Origin: Bacteroidales bacterium
Lineage (GTDB): Bacteria; Bacteroidota; Bacteroidia; Bacteroidales; Marinilabiliaceae
Direction: 5' to 3'
Assembly: GCA_017539645.1 (NCBI GenBank)
Contig: JAFYCM010000042.1
Coordinates: 1 to 64,000 of the forward strand
DNA length: 64,000 nt
In this document: positions 1-8,486 of the stretch, in pieces
Layout: each line of letters opens with the position of its first letter
Position numbering within the stretch: position 1 is the first letter of the stretch
The notes under the pieces: generated by a model
Told to the model about the DNA's origin: nothing
The model's database searches: none
Seen by the model: the letters and a program-made list of their open reading frames with translations, nothing else
Program-made: the position numbers and the translations under genes

Positions 1-224
1 ACAGAGATTAGTCGCAGAGCCTCTTTCGTCAGATGTTTCTCCAAACCGGTCCAAACGCGCTGTGCCTTTACCTCGTCGGTGCAGACATCGTACGTACGGT
101 CGCAAAAGAGCGGTAGAGCGTCGCCGTGCGTAAGTAGCGCCTCGGGCTGTTCCTTCTGTGCAAAAGCATCGAAAACCGCCGTCAGCAGTCCATCGAGAGT
201 ATTATCGAATGTATATATGGTCAT
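1..224 (-). CDS. DUF4130-type DNA metabolism protein, N-terminal part (runs off the left end)
   Basis: Reading minus from the ATG at 224 gives about 74 residues starting MTIYTFDNTLDGLLTAVFDA, then a conserved-looking stretch with EALLTHGD and TDEVKAQRVWTGLEKHL. This is the start pattern of the DUF4130/TIGR03915 family, which is regularly encoded beside the TIGR03916 radical SAM protein and in some genomes is fused to a uracil-DNA-glycosylase-like domain. The start overlaps the radical SAM stop by four bases (ATGA), so the two are translationally coupled. The rest of the gene, including any glycosylase domain, lies outside the window. A DNA repair or base-modification role is inferred from the partner only. 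Confidence 0.75.
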   Translation of the reverse strand, partial: MTIYTFDNTLDGLLTAVFDAFAQKEQPEALLTHGDALPLFCDRTYDVCTDEVKAQRVWTGLEKHLTKEALRLIS

Positions 225-1510
225 TCTCCGAAGTCCAATTTCAGTTGTTTCTCCTCGGCAGCGCGCATCTGCTCGGCTTTGGACACGAGGAGCGGACGCA
301 GTCGCTCGGGGTGCAATTCGTTGATACCAACAACAGGTTGCGAAAAATGCGAACTCAACTCGTGGCATGTGATGAAATATTTTGCTTTTTTCATCACCAC
401 GCCCATTTTCTTCAAATCGTAAGACGTCAAACGGCCAAAACGTCGAGAATTAATAATAAGCCAAGCCGATTTTGTGCCAAGTCCCGGCACACGCAGCAAT
501 TGCTCATAATCGGCAGTATTTATATCTATAGGGAAATACTCTGGATGACGCAGAGCCCAAGCAAGTTTGGGATCCAATTCGAGGTCGAGGTTGGAATGTT
601 GGTCGTCGACAATCTCATCAACATTGAAATGATAGAAGCGCAGCAGCCAATCGGCTTGATAGAGTCGATTTTCGCGTACGAGTGGCGGTTGCTTGAGAAT
701 AGGTAGGCGCGAATCGTAAGTATTAACACTCACATAGCCAGAATAATAGACACGACGCATGGTGGGCTGCGTGTAGAGCATCGACGACATGTTGAGTATA
801 TCGCGGTCGGTGTCGGAAGTAGCACCAACTATCATCTGAGTCGATTGTCCTGCAGGCACAAAACGTGGCACATGGCTCATTCTGCGGCGATCTTCTTTGT
901 TTTCGAGCACACCTTGCTGAATGAGTTTCATCGGTTGAAACACACTCTGATGACTCTTTTCGGGCGCAAGCAATTTGAGCGATTCTTCCTTGGGTATCTC
1001 TATATTTACACTCATACGGTCGGCGTAGCGCCCAGCTTCAGACAATAGTTCTTGTGATGCTCCAGGAATGCTTTTGAGGTGAATATAGCCATTGAAACGA
1101 TGCTTGGTTCGAAGGTCGCGCACGATGGCAGCAAGGCGCTCCATAGTATAGTCGGGATTGCGCACAACGCCGCTTGAGAGAAAAAGGCCCTCGATGTAGT
1201 TGCGACGATAGAACTCCATGGTTATCTCCTCCAACTCGGTAACAGAAAGCGTAGCACGTTTTATGTCGTTGGAACGGCGATTGATGCAATATGCACAGTC
1301 ATACATGCAATAGTTGGTTAACATCACCTTTAGGAGCGATATGCAGCGCCCGTCGTCGGCAAACGAATGGCAGATGCCCATGCCGCCAACTGTGTTGCCT
1401 AACATGCCTTGCTGACCCTTGCGCACCGTGCCACTCGACGAGCACGACACATCGTACTTAGCCGATTCGGTTAATATGCGCAAACGCTCTAAAGTGCTCT
1501 CTGTCAACAT
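221..1510 (-). CDS. Putative DNA modification/repair radical SAM protein
   Basis: A 429-residue protein with a radical SAM cluster motif CX3CX2C at about residues 68, 72 and 75 (NYCMYDCAYC), which should bind a 4Fe-4S cluster and S-adenosylmethionine. The C-terminal third carries a helix-hairpin-helix-like segment (VPGLGTKSAWLI, about residues 335-365), a non-specific DNA-binding element. This order of domains is that of the TIGR03916 family, linked by gene neighbourhood to uracil-DNA-glycosylase-like proteins; the reaction is not known to me. It starts at an ATG and overlaps the downstream DUF4130 gene by 4 bp, so the pair is one transcription unit. Upstream are two near-consensus -7 elements (AATATTTG at 1546-1563). 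Confidence 0.85.
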   Translation of the reverse strand: MLTESTLERLRILTESAKYDVSCSSSGTVRKGQQGMLGNTVGGMGICHSFADDGRCISLLKVMLTNYCMYDCAYCINRRSNDIKRATLSVTELEEITMEFYRRNYIEGLFLSSGVVRNPDYTMERLAAIVRDLRTKHRFNGYIHLKSIPGASQELLSEAGRYADRMSVNIEIPKEESLKLLAPEKSHQSVFQPMKLIQQGVLENKEDRRRMSHVPRFVPAGQSTQMIVGATSDTDRDILNMSSMLYTQPTMRRVYYSGYVSVNTYDSRLPILKQPPLVRENRLYQADWLLRFYHFNVDEIVDDQHSNLDLELDPKLAWALRHPEYFPIDINTADYEQLLRVPGLGTKSAWLIINSRRFGRLTSYDLKKMGVVMKKAKYFITCHELSSHFSQPVVGINELHPERLRPLLVSKAEQMRAAEEKQLKLDFGE

Positions 1511-1661
1511 CTGACTGGTTATTTATCATTCAATTTTTTATTGGACAAATATTCGCAAATATTCAACAAAAACTGCACTAATTATTTTTCAACTATTCTT
1601 TTTGTATGAACGTCATACTTAACGCGCAAAGCATAGATGAAGGGAGAGTTTTTGACTATCA

Positions 1662-2060
1662 TCACATTACGCTAATCAGTTCTATTTCGAAAATCAACGT
1701 TGAACCGCCAGGAATGCCAGGCTGCGAAAAACGGCCGTAGCCCATTTCTGCGGGTATGTATATCTCCCATTTGTCGCCAACATGCATTTGCTGCATAGCT
1801 ATTATCCAACCTTCAATGAGGTCGCAAAGTCTGCAAGCCAAAGGCACTCCGCCACGACTACTATCGAATTCTTTTCCATCGATAGTTCGGCCCGTATAAT
1901 GAGCCGTGATGATGCTTCGCACTGTTGGCGTTGCACTCTGCTGGTTGCCCTGCGTAAGTACCTTATAGTAAACGCCTTTAGCGAGTGCTTTCACACCATC
2001 TTCCTTCGATTTTGCTATCAGCCAATCTTTATTGGCTTGTATGTATTCGTTTTTGTTCAT
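1662..2060 (-). CDS. FKBP-type peptidyl-prolyl cis-trans isomerase
   Basis: A 132-residue protein whose second half is a recognisable FKBP domain: HYTGRTIDGKEFDSS, then GVPLACRLCDLIEGW, MHVGDKWEIYIP, and a C-terminal GGSTLIFEIELI. These are the usual FKBP active-site rim motifs, so prolyl isomerase or folding activity is expected. No signal peptide is seen, unlike the periplasmic FkpA group, so it is probably cytoplasmic. It is short for FklB-type proteins, lacking the long dimerisation helix. It starts 2 bp after the stop of the Sel1-repeat gene and is the last gene of the deiminase - Sel1 - FKBP operon. Confidence 0.85.
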   Translation of the reverse strand: MNKNEYIQANKDWLIAKSKEDGVKALAKGVYYKVLTQGNQQSATPTVRSIITAHYTGRTIDGKEFDSSRGGVPLACRLCDLIEGWIIAMQQMHVGDKWEIYIPAEMGYGRFSQPGIPGGSTLIFEIELISVM

Positions 2061-2062
2061 AT

Positions 2063-3808
2063 CTAATTATTCTTTATTACAGAAAGACTTTCAATTGCCT
2101 CTTTATCACCTTGTTCAGCGGCTTGTGTATACCAATATATTGCTGCAGACATATCCTTTTCTACGCCAATGCCATCTTTATAACATTCTGCAAGATTGTT
2201 TTGTGCCTTTGCAAAACCTCGCTCGGCTGCTTTTGTGTACAACTTAACAGCCTTCTCAAGATCTATTTTTACTCCTCTGCCAAAATGATAGCATAAAGCC
2301 AAGCAGAATTGCGCAGATTCATTGCATTGCTCAGCCGCTTTGGTAAACAACACCACAGCCTTCTTTAGATTCTTACGAACCCCATTGCCTTCTTGATACA
2401 AAATAGCAAGATTGCACTGCGCTTCAGCCATTCCTTGTTTTGCGGCTTTGGCATACCACTTAACTGATTCCCCAAGGTCTATTTCAACGCCGATACCATC
2501 TTGATAACATAGAGCAAGATTGTATTGAGCCTCTGCATATCCTTGTTCGGCTGCTTTGGTGTACCACTCTACAGCTTTTGCAGCGTCTTCTTGTATGCCG
2601 TCACCATTTTCGTAGCAAACACCCAAGTTAAATTGAGCCTTGTAATTTCCTTGTTCCGCGGCTTTACGATTCCATTCTACCGCCTTGGCAAGGTCCATTT
2701 CAATGCCACATCCATATTCGTAACACAAAGCCAAGCTGAATTGCGCCATATCATAACCTTGCTTCGCAGATTGGAGATAATACTCAGCAGCTTTTTCGTA
2801 GTCTTGTTCAACTCCTTCGCCGTTTTTATAGCATTCACCCAATCGGTATTGAGCCTTACAATCACCTTGCTCTGCAGCTTTTACATACAATTCCACGGCT
2901 TTAGCAATATCTATTTCAACCCCACGTCCAAATTCGTAACACAAAGCTAAAATGAATTGAGCTCTATCATAACCTTGTTCGGCTGATTTTAGAGCCCATT
3001 GAACAACTTTTGATTGGTCTTTTTCTACACCCCAACCATTATTATAACATCGAGCAAGCTCGTATTGTGCGAATTTGTTGCCTTGCTCTGCCGCTTTAGT
3101 ATACAACGCCGCAGCTTTCTTTAGATTTTTCCTCACACCTACTCCTTTTCGGTATATGTCAGCAAGAGTTTTTTGTGCCTCGACAAATCCTTGGTTGGCA
3201 GATTTTTGATACCATCGGACTGCTACAGAAAGATTCTTTTCTACACCGTGTCCATTATAATAGCACAAAGCATAATTGAATTGGGCTACACGTAAACCTT
3301 GTTTTGCAGCTTGTAGGTATAACGTTGCTGCTCTTTGATAGTCCTTCTCAACACCTATGCCCTCATGATAACATGTCCCCGAATCATTTTGCGCTTTCGC
3401 TAATCCTTGCTCTGCTGCTTTGGCGTACCAATAGGCGGCTTTACCATAGTCTTGATCAACACCATCACCAAACCGATAAGACTCACCCAATTGGTATTGA
3501 GCTATAGCATAGCCTTGTTCGGCTGATTTGGAGCACCACTCAAAGGCTTTTGCCTTATCTTTCTTTACACCTTTACCTTCCTCATAGCATATAGCCAATC
3601 GGTATTGTGCTACATCATAGCCTAACTCTGCTGCTTGAATATACCAATAGACTGCTGTTTCATAATCTTGTTTAATGCCTTTGCCACTTGCAAAACAATT
3701 GCCAAGAGCCTCTTGTGCATAGGCATCGTCCTTAGTTGCCAATTCATACAATTCATAGACTGACATCACAGAATATGGCAATCTTGGCATTTCCATAGCT
3801 TTTCCCAT
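2063..3808 (-). CDS. Sel1-like repeat protein (about 15 repeats)
   Basis: A 581-residue protein built almost entirely of about fifteen 36-residue Sel1 repeats with the pattern AEAQYNLALCYxxGxGVExDxxKAVxWYxKAAEQG. Sel1 repeats form an alpha-solenoid that binds partner proteins. There is no signal peptide or membrane segment, so the protein is probably cytoplasmic. The DNA shows the repeats as about 108-bp units; their similarity makes repeat gain or loss by recombination likely. Its base composition is lower in G+C than its neighbours. It lies 12 bp after the agmatine deiminase gene and 2 bp before the FKBP gene. The partner it binds cannot be read from sequence. Confidence 0.9.
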   Translation of the reverse strand: MGKAMEMPRLPYSVMSVYELYELATKDDAYAQEALGNCFASGKGIKQDYETAVYWYIQAAELGYDVAQYRLAICYEEGKGVKKDKAKAFEWCSKSAEQGYAIAQYQLGESYRFGDGVDQDYGKAAYWYAKAAEQGLAKAQNDSGTCYHEGIGVEKDYQRAATLYLQAAKQGLRVAQFNYALCYYNGHGVEKNLSVAVRWYQKSANQGFVEAQKTLADIYRKGVGVRKNLKKAAALYTKAAEQGNKFAQYELARCYNNGWGVEKDQSKVVQWALKSAEQGYDRAQFILALCYEFGRGVEIDIAKAVELYVKAAEQGDCKAQYRLGECYKNGEGVEQDYEKAAEYYLQSAKQGYDMAQFSLALCYEYGCGIEMDLAKAVEWNRKAAEQGNYKAQFNLGVCYENGDGIQEDAAKAVEWYTKAAEQGYAEAQYNLALCYQDGIGVEIDLGESVKWYAKAAKQGMAEAQCNLAILYQEGNGVRKNLKKAVVLFTKAAEQCNESAQFCLALCYHFGRGVKIDLEKAVKLYTKAAERGFAKAQNNLAECYKDGIGVEKDMSAAIYWYTQAAEQGDKEAIESLSVIKNN

Positions 3809-3820
3809 TTTTCTATCCTT

Positions 3821-4663
3821 TTATATTTCTACATTCCACGATATACAATTGAGAGCGCCGCCGTCCTTAATAGCCTTCAATGCAGGTATGCCAATTACCT
3901 TGCAATTAGGCATTACCTCGCTTATCTGCGCCAGCGCCTGCTCGTCTTCCTCAATTCCCAATTGCGGGACAAGCACCAAGGTTCCGACCTGCAAGTAGTT
4001 GATATAAACCCAACTATCTTCATGCGTCTCTTTCACTTTGTATTTCAACGTAATAACCTCAAAATGTTCGTCTAAAACCTTTCGAAATTTGTTGTAATAA
4101 TTAATCGAAAAGTCATCGTAGTTGGTTAGCAAGATTTTACCATCGCCGATGTAGTGAACTATGCCATCGCTATGCCCGTAACGTTCACTTTTATCCCAAG
4201 GCAAAAACAAAACATCGCATTGAAACGTCTCGCGTAGGATGCGCTCTACTTCGTCATGTTGTTTGTCTTTGTTTTCTACGAAAACCTTATCGGTCATCAC
4301 TATTTTATCGCCACATTTCACCACGTTGCCACCATCAACCACAAGATCCATTGCCGTGCAATGAGCCTTGATTTTTTGCAAATGCTTATCGTCGGCACAG
4401 AAAACATCTTCGATGTTGGTCTGATAATCAATGTTGGTTTTCGTTTGCAGATAATTAGGCGTGTATCTATACGACACGAAATGGTTCTTATCCAACTGAA
4501 TAGGCATAAAGTCGCGGCACCAAATGTCTTTGGTACCCGAAAGGTAGGCGTACTTGATTCCATAGTTCTGCAAGGCTTCAACTATGCAACCGTTCAGAAG
4601 CGGACATCTCTCAGACAATAGCGCCGAGAAATAGACTTTGTTTGTGTTCATGTCTGTATTCAT
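3821..4663 (-). CDS. Agmatine deiminase / peptidylarginine deiminase family protein
   Basis: About 280 residues with the guanidino-group deiminase signature: WCRDFMPIQ near the N terminus, VDGGNVV, YGHSDGIVHYIG (active-site His and Asp region) and the C-terminal GALNCISWN carrying the candidate nucleophile Cys. Known members hydrolyse agmatine to N-carbamoylputrescine and ammonia, feeding putrescine synthesis; peptidylarginine deiminases share the fold. Close to, but shorter than, classic AguA (about 350). The open frame continues upstream to a TTG at 4750, but a strong promoter lies at 4724-4755, so the real start is an ATG at 4663 or possibly 4690. It is the first gene of the operon with Sel1 and FKBP genes. 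Confidence 0.8.
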   Translation of the reverse strand: MNTDMNTNKVYFSALLSERCPLLNGCIVEALQNYGIKYAYLSGTKDIWCRDFMPIQLDKNHFVSYRYTPNYLQTKTNIDYQTNIEDVFCADDKHLQKIKAHCTAMDLVVDGGNVVKCGDKIVMTDKVFVENKDKQHDEVERILRETFQCDVLFLPWDKSERYGHSDGIVHYIGDGKILLTNYDDFSINYYNKFRKVLDEHFEVITLKYKVKETHEDSWVYINYLQVGTLVLVPQLGIEEDEQALAQISEVMPNCKVIGIPALKAIKDGGALNCISWNVEI

Positions 4664-4723
4664 AGCTATATTCTTTTTATAATTAATCATACTAATTATA
4701 TAATTAATTATTTGATTATAAGG

Positions 4724-4755
4724 CAAATATACACGCTTATTTTGAGTCAATCAAA
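4724..4755 (-). promoter_or_regulatory. Bacteroidetes-type promoter of the deiminase-Sel1-FKBP operon
   Basis: On the minus strand TTTG (4755-4752), a 20-bp spacer and TATATTTG (4731-4724) match the Bacteroidetes sigma-ABfr consensus TTTG-N19-21-TAnnTTTG exactly. It decides the start of the deiminase gene, because the longer TTG-started frame would begin inside the promoter. Confidence 0.75.
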
Positions 4756-4792
4756 CATTTGCGCAAATTTCTTTTCGGTTGACGTTGGGCAT

Positions 4793-4840
4793 AAAAAAAC
4801 ACCGTCTACCTTTCAGACGATATTCTGTAGGTAGACGGTG
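4793..4840 (-). terminator. Intrinsic terminator
   Basis: Perfect 11-bp arms CACCGTCTACC (4800-4810) and GGTAGACGGTG (4830-4840) with an 18-base loop. The run of seven A at 4793-4799 becomes a T-run on the minus strand, so it ends transcription of the gene at 4866-5561. Confidence 0.85.
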
Positions 4841-4865
4841 GAGAAGAGATTGTAATTAGATACTA

Positions 4866-5561
4866 TCACTGAAAGAGTTCTTGTATTATCTTATGAGGTT
4901 TATATCCAAACACATTTTCAGCATACTTTAGCATTTGGTCTTTAGTCATGTTTTCTTGTTTCTTTTTCTCTGATAGAAAAGATTTTATCAGATATTCTTT
5001 CGCTGGATATTTACTATCATAAAACGAATCATCACATAATACAGCTCTCAATTTTATGCACCGGAATTCTTCTGCATATTCTGATATATTGATTCGACTT
5101 GAAAATATGACTTCACTAGTTATATTATTGGGCACTACATCAATAGAGCTATTATCCTCCAAGTCTTTATAATCTGAGAATTTGCAACTTCCTTTTATTT
5201 TATTCAAAACGTTGTTAGGTCCTATATATGGATACTGAGAGTTATTAATTACTGCACTTCTTATCAAATATGAATAATACTCATTATCATTATCGCTAAT
5301 GACCAAATCTAAGCCAGGATAATTACCTCCTTTATATTTGTCATTTTTAGACAAGCCCCATCTATGTACATAAAAATGGTTCTTATTATTCTTTTGCAAT
5401 TCGTTTCTATGAACCGACTTATCCTCAAACTCGCCCTCTTTGAAATAATACACTTCTATTTCTTTAGGTAGAATCTCTATTCCATTCACTATAAGTTTTG
5501 AGTGTTTTAGAAAGTATTCAGCTTCTTTTTGAAGTTTTTTGATTGTGTCCTTTATTTCCAT
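4866..5561 (-). CDS. Uncharacterised protein, low G+C, possible methylpurine-glycosylase-fold relative
   Basis: About 231 residues starting MEIKDTIKKLQKEAEYF. The frame runs on to a TTG at 5582, but the ATG at 5561 is preferred. No signal peptide. The central part has the spaced motifs VHRNELQ, FYVHRWG, YPGLDLVIS and YLIRSAVI followed by a YIGPNNVL segment; this order reminds me of a poorly described family related in fold to 3-methyladenine DNA glycosylase (HR...HR...KGLD...IR...GP), but I would not name it on this alone. The coding sequence is clearly richer in A+T than the genes around it, which fits recent acquisition. It is followed by its own terminator at 4793-4840. Confidence 0.6.
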   Translation of the reverse strand: MEIKDTIKKLQKEAEYFLKHSKLIVNGIEILPKEIEVYYFKEGEFEDKSVHRNELQKNNKNHFYVHRWGLSKNDKYKGGNYPGLDLVISDNDNEYYSYLIRSAVINNSQYPYIGPNNVLNKIKGSCKFSDYKDLEDNSSIDVVPNNITSEVIFSSRINISEYAEEFRCIKLRAVLCDDSFYDSKYPAKEYLIKSFLSEKKKQENMTKDQMLKYAENVFGYKPHKIIQELFQ

Positions 5562-5594
5562 AGTATTTATATTTATAATCAATTGATAATCACC

Positions 5595-6443
5595 TCATTT
5601 CTTCTTATCTCGAATCTTGTACATGAAGGCAAAGCCAAACTTGTACTTTAGTACGTATTCGCCATTGATAAAATAGGTCTGCCAAGGATGTATTTTTAGC
5701 AATGTAGATTTCACTTTATCGCAGTATTTTCCAATGATAAGCTTATATCTATCGTTCCACATTTCAGCATTCACATTGCAGTCGACCATATGGCCGAGTG
5801 AATCGAGGCGCACATGGTCGATATGGAAAAATATCTTATCCAATTCGGCAAAGTCGGGATCGTTTTCGATTCCCAATCTGAAAAGCTTCTTTGTATCTGG
5901 AAGGCTGTCGGGGACAATTCCTTTGCTAACTAAATGATTGTGAAACAATTGTTGCTTTTTCAATCGACCATTTTTTATAGTCAGAATCTTCTCATACTCA
6001 TAATTACGACTGAAGCCCATGCGTTCGTATAGCAACACATCACCTTTAGCTGCTCTCATTTTGCCCGAAAGCCACGAAGCCACAACAGTGTTGCCCTCAT
6101 AATACTTTTTGAATATGCGCTGCATTTCGCTATAAGGTATACGATGCCTATAGGCTTCTCTCGTCTCATCGTTGTACAATTGGCAAATGATGCTATCGAG
6201 GTTCAGCCGCTCGTTTGCTACGCTCCAATAGGCTGTGTATCCGCTCCAATTTGAGGTTATCGCGAGCAGGTTTTTAGGCAATGCATCTGCAAGACTCTTC
6301 GACAGCTTTTCTTTGTCCTCAATAGGCTTTCCAAGCAGAGTCCATTCTTCGCCATCGATGTAAATAATATCGCCAGATTGTCCGGTAGCAAAAGAGCTGA
6401 GAGCAAACGTTAGTGCGCAAATGAGTGTGATGAGTTCCTTCAT
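5595..6443 (-). CDS. Secreted protein of unknown function
   Basis: A 282-residue protein with a clear signal peptide (MKELITLICALTFALSSFA, cut near residue 20). The mature part has GDIIYIDGEEWTLLGKP, then SNWSGYTAYWSV, and a C-terminal INGEYVLKYKF. It looks like one of the Bacteroidales-only secreted families (possibly DUF5030), but the assignment is from memory and weak. It sits 33 bp upstream of the low-G+C gene at 4866-5561. Just before its ATG is a 16-bp palindrome (ATTGTAT-GT-ATACAAT, 6449-6464) that could be an operator. Confidence 0.65.
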   Translation of the reverse strand: MKELITLICALTFALSSFATGQSGDIIYIDGEEWTLLGKPIEDKEKLSKSLADALPKNLLAITSNWSGYTAYWSVANERLNLDSIICQLYNDETREAYRHRIPYSEMQRIFKKYYEGNTVVASWLSGKMRAAKGDVLLYERMGFSRNYEYEKILTIKNGRLKKQQLFHNHLVSKGIVPDSLPDTKKLFRLGIENDPDFAELDKIFFHIDHVRLDSLGHMVDCNVNAEMWNDRYKLIIGKYCDKVKSTLLKIHPWQTYFINGEYVLKYKFGFAFMYKIRDKKK

Positions 6444-6614
6444 ATAATATTGTATGTATACAATGTAAAAATACAGGAAATTGACGATTGAAAACTATAA
6501 CTACGAAAAACAGTAAATGATTTTATTGTTTTTAGTAGTTACGATATAGTTACAAATGTTTTCGACAAACCCGGTCAGCTCACATAGATTTGCCTCATTC
6601 GAAATAGGCCATAA

Positions 6615-7667
6615 TTATTCGTAGTGGCGTATTCTGACGTCGATATTCTCCGATTGAAGAAGTGAAGGAATTTCGCTCACATTCGTCTGACCATAGTGAT
6701 ATGGGAAGAGAACTTTAGGTTTGATGATTTTTGCAGCGTTCACCAATTGTTCTGGAGTCATTGTATATGGCTGATTGCAAGGCAAGAACGCAATATCGAT
6801 ATTTTTTATAGACTCCATTTCGGGAATATCTTCTGTATCGCCAGCAATGTATATACGCACACTGTCGATAGTGAGTATATAGCCATTGTCGCGACCTTTG
6901 GGATGAAACATTTCTCTGCCCTCTGTGGTGTTGTATGCAGGAACAGCCTCAACTGCAAAATAGTTTGCAAGTTGCAACTTGTCTCCATTGTTCATCGCGA
7001 TTCCACTGCCATACATATCGGCACAACGCTGATTTGTAATAAGTTGCGTAGAATCTTTAGATAGCTTTTCAATAGAAGCAGCGTCGTAGTGGTCGCCATG
7101 TTCGTGGGTAACAAAGATGTAGTCGGCTTGCGGCATTGCAGAGTAGTCCACCACGCGATTGCCAAGCTGCGCAACTGGATCTATTTCAATCTCTAAGCTG
7201 TCGTATTGTATACGTATGCACGAATGCATAAGAGCATAGAATTTTAGCGTTTTTCCACTCGATGAAGTAAAAGTATCAACCTCATAATTGCCAACTATTA
7301 CAGGTCGGCCCGACTCTTTCCACGATATGATACCGCCCAAAAGATTAGTGCATTCGTAGCCTTGATCGGCAAGACGTTTTGATGATCTTGCAGAACGGAC
7401 GCCTGCTTTACAATAGACGGCCAAATGCTTATCGATAGGTATGTTTGCCTTCACCTTATCAATAAAATCGTCGCTGGCCTGATCTATATTTATTGCACCC
7501 GCAATATGACCTTCGGCGAACTCGGATGGCGTACGCACATCGAGCAGAACGACATTAGCAGTATCAATCAGTTCTGCAAAACTTTTAGCATCGGCATCGG
7601 CATAATTCTGTTGATTACAAGAGATTAAGCCAAGCGCAAACAACACACACGCATAAAGATTTTTCAT
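6615..7667 (-). CDS. Lipoprotein with rhodanese domain fused to a metallo-beta-lactamase-fold hydrolase
   Basis: A 350-residue protein in three parts. Residues 1-17 are a lipoprotein signal ending LISC. Residues about 25-125 are a rhodanese domain with LLDVRTPSEFAEGHI and the active-site loop VYCKAGVRS (Cys86), expected to carry sulfur as a persulfide. Residues about 130-350 are an UlaG-like metallo-beta-lactamase-fold domain with THEHGDHYD (His188, His190, Asp192, His193) and a later GDTEDIPE. Rhodanese/MBL fusions exist among persulfide dioxygenases, but here the order is reversed and the MBL part is of the UlaG type, so the substrate is open. It follows the SDR gene by 22 bp. Confidence 0.8.
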   Translation of the reverse strand: MKNLYACVLFALGLISCNQQNYADADAKSFAELIDTANVVLLDVRTPSEFAEGHIAGAINIDQASDDFIDKVKANIPIDKHLAVYCKAGVRSARSSKRLADQGYECTNLLGGIISWKESGRPVIVGNYEVDTFTSSSGKTLKFYALMHSCIRIQYDSLEIEIDPVAQLGNRVVDYSAMPQADYIFVTHEHGDHYDAASIEKLSKDSTQLITNQRCADMYGSGIAMNNGDKLQLANYFAVEAVPAYNTTEGREMFHPKGRDNGYILTIDSVRIYIAGDTEDIPEMESIKNIDIAFLPCNQPYTMTPEQLVNAAKIIKPKVLFPYHYGQTNVSEIPSLLQSENIDVRIRHYE

Positions 7668-7689
7668 AAATACAAATAATTATTGGACG

Positions 7690-8445
7690 TTAATTACGAG
7701 CAATCACACTGCCGCTTGCTTGATGAGTAGCCAAAATGAGCACTTCGGCAATCTGCACATGGGCAGGCGCGTTGGCAGCATAGACAGCCACATCGGCAAT
7801 ATCGTCGCCAGTGAGAGGTTTGATGCCTTTGTAGACGTTGGCAGCGCGGTCGTTGTCGCCATGGAAACGGACATTGCTAAAGTTGGTCTCCACAAGTCCT
7901 GGTTTCAAGTTAGTTACGCGGATAGCGGTGTTAGCTACATCGATGCGCAAACCGTCCGACAAGGCCTTAACAGCGGCTTTTGTAGCGCAATAGACGTTGC
8001 CACCGGCGTATGCAGCATCACCAGCCACAGAGCCAATATTTATAATTTGACCACTATTGCGCGCCACCATGCCCGGAACAACAAGGCGCGTCATAGTTAG
8101 CAAACCTTTGATGTTGGTGTCGATCATCGTTTCCCAATCGTCGAAACTGCCTTCATACTCAGGCTCCAAGCCAAGAGCAAGACCAGCATTATTGACCAAC
8201 ACGTCGATGTTTTGCCACTCCGCCGGCAACTGTTCGATGCTCTTTTGGGCAGCATCCTTGTCTCTAACGTCGAAGATGAGCGTAAACACTTGTGTGCCAA
8301 GAGCCTTCAGCTCGCTACAGATTTCCGCTAAGCGTTGCGCATTGCGACCAGTAAGAATCAACTTATCGCCATTGGCTGCAAATTTTTTGGCACATGCAAG
8401 TCCGATGCCGCTCGTGGCGCCCGTTATAAGTACTATTTTATTCAT
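7690..8445 (-). CDS. SDR family oxidoreductase (YdfG-like 3-hydroxy acid dehydrogenase)
   Basis: A 251-residue short-chain dehydrogenase. The nucleotide-binding motif TGATSGIG is at residues 8-15, NNAGLALG follows, and the catalytic Ser and YCATK pair are at about residues 139-156. The order ILTGRN, DVRD and GLVETNFSNVRFHGD fits the YdfG group, NADP-dependent enzymes acting on serine or 3-hydroxypropionate-type 3-hydroxy acids. It is cytoplasmic. It is flanked on the same strand by a macro-like gene (41 bp upstream) and the rhodanese/MBL lipoprotein (22 bp downstream), so the three may be co-transcribed, although no shared pathway is obvious. Confidence 0.85.
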   Translation of the reverse strand: MNKIVLITGATSGIGLACAKKFAANGDKLILTGRNAQRLAEICSELKALGTQVFTLIFDVRDKDAAQKSIEQLPAEWQNIDVLVNNAGLALGLEPEYEGSFDDWETMIDTNIKGLLTMTRLVVPGMVARNSGQIINIGSVAGDAAYAGGNVYCATKAAVKALSDGLRIDVANTAIRVTNLKPGLVETNFSNVRFHGDNDRAANVYKGIKPLTGDDIADVAVYAANAPAHVQIAEVLILATHQASGSVIARN

Positions 8446-8486
8446 TGATTTATAAGTTGTTAGCTAATAAGTTTTATGTTTAGTGT

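Noticed and set aside
2063..3808. Regular about 108-bp DNA repeats that could suggest a CRISPR or satellite array
   Set aside because: The repeats are in frame, encode Sel1 units, and have no unique spacers of constant length.
4664..4750. N-terminal extension of the agmatine deiminase from a TTG
   Set aside because: A full Bacteroidetes promoter lies at 4724-4755, so the extension could not be transcribed; ATG starts follow at 4690 and 4663.
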